From the NCBI GenBank assembly GCA_037893245.1, contig JBAIAA010000531.1, positions 310,001 to 374,000 on the forward strand: a DNA stretch of 64,000 nt. The letters are read 5' to 3'. Made by a program: the position numbers and the translations under genes. The notes below the pieces were generated by a model that was given only the letters and a program-made list of their open reading frames with translations, was not told the origin of the DNA and did no database searches. This document shows positions 58,820 to 64,000 of the stretch, piece by piece. How positions within the stretch are numbered: the first letter of the stretch is position 1; each line of letters opens with the position of its first letter. The stretch is from Crossaster papposus (lineage: Eukaryota; Echinodermata; Asteroidea; Velatida; Solasteridae).

Positions 58820-59061
58820 TTAACCAGTTCGCGCCGGATGACGTATATAAACGCAAAAATTTCCCCAAATTCAAAACGGATGACGTATAAACACGCCAAG
58901 TTCAAGTTCGGAAATGTATGTCAGCAGCGCGCAAGGCCGGAAATGCGTGGGTGTGCTACCCAGCACTATCGGCCTGAACACGCTTCGGATCGAGTTTCGT
59001 TAAAAATAATCCCGCCCGTCGGCTCGGCGATGTTAAAATAATCCCGGCGCGAACTGGTTAA
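58820..59061 (+). mobile_element. TTAA MITE, CCAGTTCG family, copy 2
   Basis: TTAACCAGTTCGCGCCGG ... CCGGCGCGAACTGGTTAA, 242 bp, the same length as the inverted copy at 45468-45709, and similar along its whole length. Ends 69 bp before AASS exon k. Confidence 0.88.
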
Positions 59062-59130
59062 CTACCTTGTTGATTGGCAGGATTCATTATTACAATTATT
59101 TATGCAAACAGCTTTTCCCGTTGATCACAG

Positions 59131-59260
59131 CGTCTGTCGACAAAACGGAAGCTGATGCCCTGGCTGCGAAGTACAACGGTACCAACCCCATGTATATGAA
59201 CATAGCCAGGCATACAGACCAGCTGGACAAAGCCATCCATGAGCATGATATTGTCATCAG
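59131..59260 (+). CDS. AASS: AASS exon k, saccharopine dehydrogenase domain
   Basis: Starts with CG completing an alanine codon, includes LAAKYNGTNPMYMNI, and ends ...HEHDIVI with AG of the next serine before GTGAAT. It fits the Rossmann segment before the 'VISLLPY' block. Confidence 0.93.
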
Positions 59261-59648
59261 GTGAATTAAGACCAGCCAATTGACCTATTGCCATTTGTGA
59301 GTTAGCCACACCCTTTGCAACTTTGCACATGTGCATCGCATGGATGCGACGCACGAAACCTGCAGCAGCGTATAACGGGGAATAATTGCATATACACGTT
59401 CTCTTTAACCGGATACAGGAGTTGTCTTGGATTTCTGGGACAACTTTACACTCGTGTACATGTAGATGTGCATGCTGACTTTCAAGCGACCACTTAACAC
59501 AAAAAAAGCTTTTCCCATTTTTCAGTTGCTCGATAATTAAAACGCCTATCAGAATAATGCAGACTCCCCGGACCCCACTTACTTACCATCCGAGAATAGT
59601 GGCCAAGTTGTACTGATACTGCTAACAATATCTCCCTACAATACACAG

Positions 59649-59759
59649 CATGCTGCCATTCAAATTCCACCCGCGAGTTGCTAAGATGTGTGTGGCACAT
59701 CGGAAAAGCATGGTGACTGCTAGCTACGCTGGACCAGAAATGAGGGCACTTCAGCAGGG
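59649..59759 (+). CDS. AASS: AASS exon l, saccharopine dehydrogenase domain
   Basis: Acceptor AATACACAG, phase 2 start. Encodes MLPFKFHPRVAKMCV and KSMVTASY, the conserved 'LLPY-HP-VAK' and 'MVTASY' blocks. Donor GTGAGT after CAG CAG GG. Confidence 0.94.
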
Positions 59760-60137
59760 GTGAGTCGTGGTACCAGATCTTTGTGGATCTTATTCCAAAC
59801 CATTGCTTCATCCAGCTGGGCGTGATGAGAGTTTTAGTCTAATGACATGGCAAAATCAGGCTCAAACTATATTAGTTGGTGAGAAGAATCAGAATATCTT
59901 ATTTTGCCAGAATAAGTTCCTATTCAGCACACAGCTATGCCAACAAAGTGACGAGTGGGTTGCTACATGCAATGCAACAAAAGTCCTTTTACAAATTTTA
60001 ACATACCGGTATATGGATATTTACACCGTAACAGCGTAATAGTGTAGCCTTCTCACAGCAATTGCAGTTTGTTGGAGATATACCACGGTCGCACAGGTTT
60101 TTTAATTTACATACGAATGCGCACAAGTTTCACAACT

Positions 60138-60412
60138 GATAATATAGTAGCCATCAGATAATGTATCACCGACCGATGTCACACAAAATGACTGATACTG
60201 TCACTAACCGATAATGCAACAACAAATGACCGATAGTGTAGTAACTTTTACTACACTAGCGGTAAATTTCTGTTACATTATCTGTTAGAAACTATAATGT
60301 AATTAAAATTTACCAATAGTACGTGTACATTATCAGTCAATTTGTTGTTCCATTATCGGTTAGTGATACAGTATCGGCCATTTTGTGTGACATTATCGGT
60401 TGGTGATACATT
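60138..60412. repeat. Long palindrome of ATTATCGGT words
   Basis: GATAATGTATCACCGACCGATGT ... and CTAACCGATAATGCAACAAC on the left are matched, inverted, by GTTGTTCCATTATCGGTTAG ... ATCGGTTGGTGATACATTAT on the right. Arms ~100 bases, a central ~80 bases. A foldback MITE is likely. Confidence 0.8.
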
Positions 60413-60591
60413 ATTCGTTACTTACAGTCAGTTAAATATCTATCACAAACTATTAAAAAACCAATCCGCTTCCTCACCCATAGCTAACAGAATCCCTATG
60501 GATTAAACAGCATTTATTCAAACCTACTGAAGGGGTTTGATAGACAGGGCGACTGTGAATACTGCTACAACTGGCATAGCAGCCATCTTAA

Positions 60592-60785
60592 CCAGTTTGT
60601 GACTGGATTATTTTGACATTGACCGAGCCCAGGCGCGTGATTCTTTTTCACGAAACTCGATTCGAGGCAGGTTCAGGCCAATATCAGTTGAAAGCACACC
60701 CGGCCTTGCTCGCTGCAAACCGGTCGCGTGTTTATCTGTTTTGAATGTATATACCGTACGTCTTCCGAAGCAAACTGGTTTGGTT
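60592..60785. mobile_element. Degenerate CCAGTTCG-family MITE
   Basis: TTAACCAGTTTGTGACTGG, then CACGAAACTCGATTCGAGGC, GGTTCAGGCC and a weak GCAAACTGGTTTGG end. An older relative of the copies at 45468 and 58820. Confidence 0.65.
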
Positions 60786-61024
60786 TTCTAGGCTATGCAT
60801 GAGTAAACCTTTTGGTGCATTCATTGTTATTGGATTAATACCATTGCTGCCCACTCACCAGCACTGACCCACCATATCAAGAAGTAATGTCAGTCAAGGC
60901 ATGGTACATGAATTAACACTGCCACAGCCTGTCAATTGTACTATTATGAGCCCAGTTTTACTGTTAAAACCTGATCTGTACTGAAAGGAGTGTTAAAAAT
61001 GGATGGATTTGTTTTCATGTGCAG

Positions 61025-61133
61025 TGCGCTGGATGCTGGAGTCACGTTATTCAACGAGATTGGCCTAGACCCTGGCATTGACCACATGCTGGCCATGGAA
61101 TGCTTCCATAACATCAAGGCAGAGGGAGGAAAG
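61025..61133 (+). CDS. AASS: AASS exon m, saccharopine dehydrogenase signature
   Basis: Encodes ALDAGVTLFNEIGLDPGIDH and MLAMECFHNIK, carrying the GLDPG-DHMLAM signature of saccharopine dehydrogenases. Phase 2 in, phase 0 out, donor GTGAGA. Confidence 0.96.
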
Positions 61134-61297
61134 GTGAGACGTAATGGAGGTTGCTATCTAGCTCTCTCTCTCTCCCTATCTTTCTCTCTCTGTTGGAATG
61201 TATTGGGAAAATTACGGAAGTTTCTATTCATCTTACGGTTTTACCAACAAAAAGTGTATAATTCGTCACCATCACCACAAGCTGACACTCGCGCGCA

Positions 61298-61354
61298 CCT
61301 AGGTGTCAGTTCGTGAAACCGCGCTTTAAAATGTGGGTTTACGAACTGACACGA
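61298..61354. repeat. Hairpin GTGTCAGTTCGTGAAACC
   Basis: GTGTCAGTTCGTGAAACC is inverted as GGTTTACGAACTGACAC about 20 bases on. GTTCGTGAAA recurs near 63086. Confidence 0.75.
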
Positions 61355-61360
61355 AGTGTG

Positions 61361-62615
61361 TTATTATTATTAGGCATCCACCATATAAAAACTACACAGT
61401 ACAAACAAAACAACCAGTGGCAAATGCCTAGAGTTAAACAAGTTTACTTAAAAACTTTGATCTGAAGGCCTCCAACTCTAGTGAACCTGGCTTTATACAA
61501 ATGTAAAAATAGATTTCTATTATGATAAAATATGATAAACTTTTCATTATGTATAATATTTTTTTTTAAATGCACTTATTGCACAAAAACAACGTTAAAA
61601 TTCCAATACGAATTCACCACCCCTTATTAAAAAAAATAAAAGTAAACACCCCCACCCCAAGTTGTTTTTCTTAAAATTTTACTACAATTACAAAAATGTA
61701 AACCACCGCCCCCGCCCCCCACAAATGGGAAACAAACACAAATTGTAAAATAAAAAATTAAAAAGATCCAGAACAATATAAACCTCAATCAAAGTGGCCC
61801 ACCCCCCCCCCCCCCCCCCCCAAACCAAAAACTAAACACTAATCACCTACAATCCAGATAATAACAATTGTCAACTATGTCAACAAATTGCACACAAAAA
61901 TGTAATATCAAATTCCTAAAAGAATTCAACACCCCTTATTTAAAAAAAAAGGGAACCTTCAACCCCATCCCCCCCCCCCCCCCCCCCAAAAAAAAAAAAA
62001 AAAAAAAATTAAAATGTTTGAAGCGATGCACAAAAAAGCCACTCATAAGTTAAAAAGAAAGGAGAAAACTAACAAATTGTAAAAAATAATAATATTATGA
62101 TCCTGGACGATAACGTAACCTCGATCAAAGCAGCCCCCCCCCCCCCCCCCCCACTCCCACCCACAAACCCACTACATGTAATCACCAACAATCCAATTCA
62201 TTCAGAATGGCAGATATGACATCTCAACGTACTGGGTCCACCCCAGAAACAAGAGCTCAAACACCTCAGACCTCGTACCTCATTGAATCAGGCCATTCCA
62301 GTAACGTGCAAAGAGCAGAGCAGTGAATGCCAACCATTCACTAAGATGTCATGCATGACTATATCACATGTAAATCATACAGTGCTTTCATTACATAAAC
62401 CTTCTTGAATTATAAGGAAGACCAATTAAGAAGTTTGAGTCGGTCAGCGTAATCCATTTTCATCCTTCTCTGCCCAAGTATCAGCCTAGTGGTACGACGT
62501 TGCACATTTTCTATTTTCCCAACAACAGTGGAAGTATATTAAGTGCCATACTGGCTGGCCATATTCTATAATTGATAAATAATTGTAAAGGCGTAAAGCC
62601 GTGCTGCTCAGGTGA
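61361..62615 (-). pseudogene. LINE 3' end (decayed), - strand
   Basis: On the - strand, LSIIEYGQPVWH (near 62590-62550) and, after a frameshift, KIENVQRRTTRLI followed by RMKMDYADRLKLLNWSSL (about 62515-62420) match the C-terminal end of the reverse transcriptase in CR1/Jockey-like LINEs. The rest to 61361 would be the 3' UTR, ending in a (TAA)n-type tail (TTATTATTATTA on +). The UTR holds a ~310-bp tandem duplication and several C/G runs. Confidence 0.65.
61600..62215. repeat. ~310-bp tandem duplication with poly-C runs
   Basis: AATTCACCACCCCTTATTAA (61611) and AATTCAACACCCCTTATTTA (61921) start similar blocks, each with TAA(C)CTC(G/A)ATCAAAG followed by a long C run (61801-61820, 62135-62152) and CACTAATCACC/ATGTAATCACC plus CAATCCA. 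Another C run is at 61971-61987. Confidence 0.65.
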
Positions 62616-62632
62616 CAAAAGTAAGTATTTAC

Positions 62633-62740
62633 TTAACCAGTTCGCTCCAAGATTATTGTAACATTCACTGAGCCGAGACGCGATATTATATTTAACAAAA
62701 CTCGATCCGACGCGGGTTCAGGCCAATTGTAAGGGATCTG
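62633..62740 (+). mobile_element. Truncated CCAGTTCG-family MITE
   Basis: TTAACCAGTTCGCTCCAAGA, then CACTGAGCCGAGACGCGATA and CGACGCGGGTTCAGGCCAAT. Only about the left half is present. Confidence 0.65.
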
Positions 62741-63968
62741 ATGGCACTGGCTATAATAGTCTCTATGATTTAACACACAATGGAAGTCAAGGCAATGAGA
62801 CGGTAGTTATATATTAGTTAAAAACAGGGGTAATATTAGCTCTTTTTCGTTTGAGTGTTACAAAATACTTTGCAAAAAACGGTGACTAGTTAGCATGAGA
62901 GGAATTTTTGTTTCCGCGAACTGACTCCTGAGAATGTTGCGGATACTATTCAGAGAAAAGCGTTTTGAAAGGGTTAAAATGAATCTACTCCATCCGTACA
63001 TTCTGGTGGGATTGCAAAAGAAATAACTGAAAACCTTTAACTCGTAAAAATGTGCGGAGCGCGCACTGCAGTGCTTTGATGTCGGTTCGTGAAAACGTTT
63101 ATGTAAAATATGCGCACTGAGTGTCCGTTTGTGGTGACGGTGACAAATTCAATGACCACTAGTCAAAAACACCTCTGAACTGTAATATGTAAAGAAATTG
63201 GTGGAAAGTCTAATAAGTGGAATGGACAGGCTATTCGTGAACCAAAAAGAAGACCACCAGCGAGTAAATGGTGTTACGTACAATCATAGCCCATAGAGCA
63301 AATTGGGGCATGTTCAAGTTGTTTCTTTTTATAGCTTAGAAAATAAGCTAAAATGGGGCGTGACCTCTTCATGCAAAATCGACCATAAATGTACATGTAC
63401 TTTGAATATGCATATAGCGGCATCACGCAGTAAACTACCCATTCACAGTATGCGATGCAAACTGCCAATCTGCGATCGCTGATTGGCTTTCTAGGAAAGC
63501 CTGCACAGCATGCGTAGCCTGGGCAGGCTTTTTTTTGCAAAGACGATAGTAAGATGCAATGTAGTAGGAGAGCTGGTTTATAACCGTGTCGTTTGCGGGT
63601 ACAGTGAAAAGATTGTACGCATCGTGTACTGTCGACTTTGGCAAAGACTAATTAATGTGTCACTTGCAAATGGAAGGCTAAGTTTCTGGTTTCCGAAAAT
63701 GCGAACCGAATTTTTGAAAATCTTGATTTTTAATCCCCTCTCTACTTTATACATTAAGATTTGATATTGAATGTATAAAAGACACTCCTAATTAAATACA
63801 TGTACATGTAAAATACTGCTTATTATAATCATGGTGTAGCATGTACAACAGATAGATTTAAAGATTAACCCACTCCAGTTAAGATTGAATTGCATGTAAA
63901 ATCTGTCTAGCTCATGTATAATACAAAATAAGTGATTGCATTTGATTTTTAAATGATTTGATTTCAAG
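62741..63968. other. Intron sequence without recognised features
   Basis: The last 1.2 kb before AASS exon n: AT-rich, no coding block or bounded repeat supported. Confidence 0.5.
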
Positions 63969-64000
63969 GTGCGTTTCTTTGATTCCTGGTGTGGCGGCCT
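63969..64000 (+). CDS. AASS: AASS exon n (3' truncated)
   Basis: After acceptor ATTTCAAG the frame reads VRFFDSWCGGL up to the window end. CGGLP begins the saccharopine-binding C-terminal domain (residues just after the GLDPG exon in other animals). Confidence 0.85.
   Translation, partial: MRFFDSWCGG

Larger units (their letters stand above)
1..64000 (+). other. AASS: AASS gene (partial, 14 exons seen)
   Basis: Bifunctional alpha-aminoadipic semialdehyde synthase. In mitochondria the N-terminal lysine-ketoglutarate reductase makes saccharopine from lysine and 2-oxoglutarate, and the C-terminal saccharopine dehydrogenase splits it to glutamate and aminoadipic semialdehyde. Fourteen exons were placed by eye from conserved blocks and splice sites: 1-169, 364-516, 1393-1539, 4150-4242, 6700-6816, 24691-24974, 36311-36422, 45244-45303, 46291-46364, 58184-58302, 59131-59260, 59649-59759, 61025-61133, 63969-64000. 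Every intron phase matches across its junction and no in-frame stop is met, so the gene looks functional. The N-terminus (with the targeting peptide) and most of the C-terminal domain lie outside the window. Introns range from 194 bp to about 18 kb and are packed with transposons. Confidence 0.95.

Overview
The window is a stretch of a eukaryotic genome. It is AT-rich, with GT-AG (and one GC-AG) introns, dense DNA transposons, a tRNA-derived SINE, and very frequent ACATGTACATGTA and TAGGCCTA words. Together these suggest a marine invertebrate deuterostome, most likely an echinoderm. The phylum is an inference from texture, not a proven call. One host gene runs through the whole window on the + strand: AASS, the bifunctional lysine-ketoglutarate reductase / saccharopine dehydrogenase of mitochondrial lysine breakdown. 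I could place 14 exons. The first and last are cut by the window edges, all junction phases agree, and they give about 569 codons from the middle of the reductase domain to the start of the C-terminal saccharopine dehydrogenase domain. LAYOUT. 1-6816: exons 1-5, with small MITEs and foldbacks between them. 6817-24690: an 18-kb intron dominated by a giant inverted repeat (7313-21998) lying inside a TTAA-flanked MITE. The left arm of the palindrome carries 13 tandem copies of a ~370-bp unit where the right arm has one. 24691-24974: exon 6. 24975-36310: an 11-kb intron with a decayed 4.4-kb hAT transposon, a hairpin MITE nested in it, and a tandem duplication that copied the 3' splice site and the first bases of exon 7. 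36311-36422: exon 7. 36423-45243: an intron with a 3.9-kb element rich in ACTGTAGT-type repeats, a hAT-like MITE with an exact 8-bp target duplication, and a Penelope-like retroelement fragment. 45244-46364: exons 8 and 9. 46365-58183: an intron holding a 6.36-kb PIF/Harbinger transposon with both expected genes (DDE transposase on +, Myb/SANT-like protein on -), itself inside a TTAA element. A SINE split by a hAT MITE and more TTAA elements follow. 58184-61133: exons 10-13. 61134-63968: the last intron, with a LINE 3' end on the - strand. 63969-64000: start of exon 14. HOW IT FITS TOGETHER. AASS is the only host gene I can support. Everything else is intronic mobile or repetitive DNA, much of it nested, so insertion order can be read: TTAA element, then palindrome; TTAA element, then Harbinger; hAT, then hairpin MITE; SINE, then hAT MITE. 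Because the palindrome lies inside a transcribed intron, AASS pre-mRNA should contain a ~5-kb self-complementary hairpin. The most unusual features are that palindrome with its lopsided satellite array, the apparently undamaged two-gene Harbinger, and the duplicated decoy splice acceptor. All homology calls were made by eye from remembered family features. No search or alignment was run.
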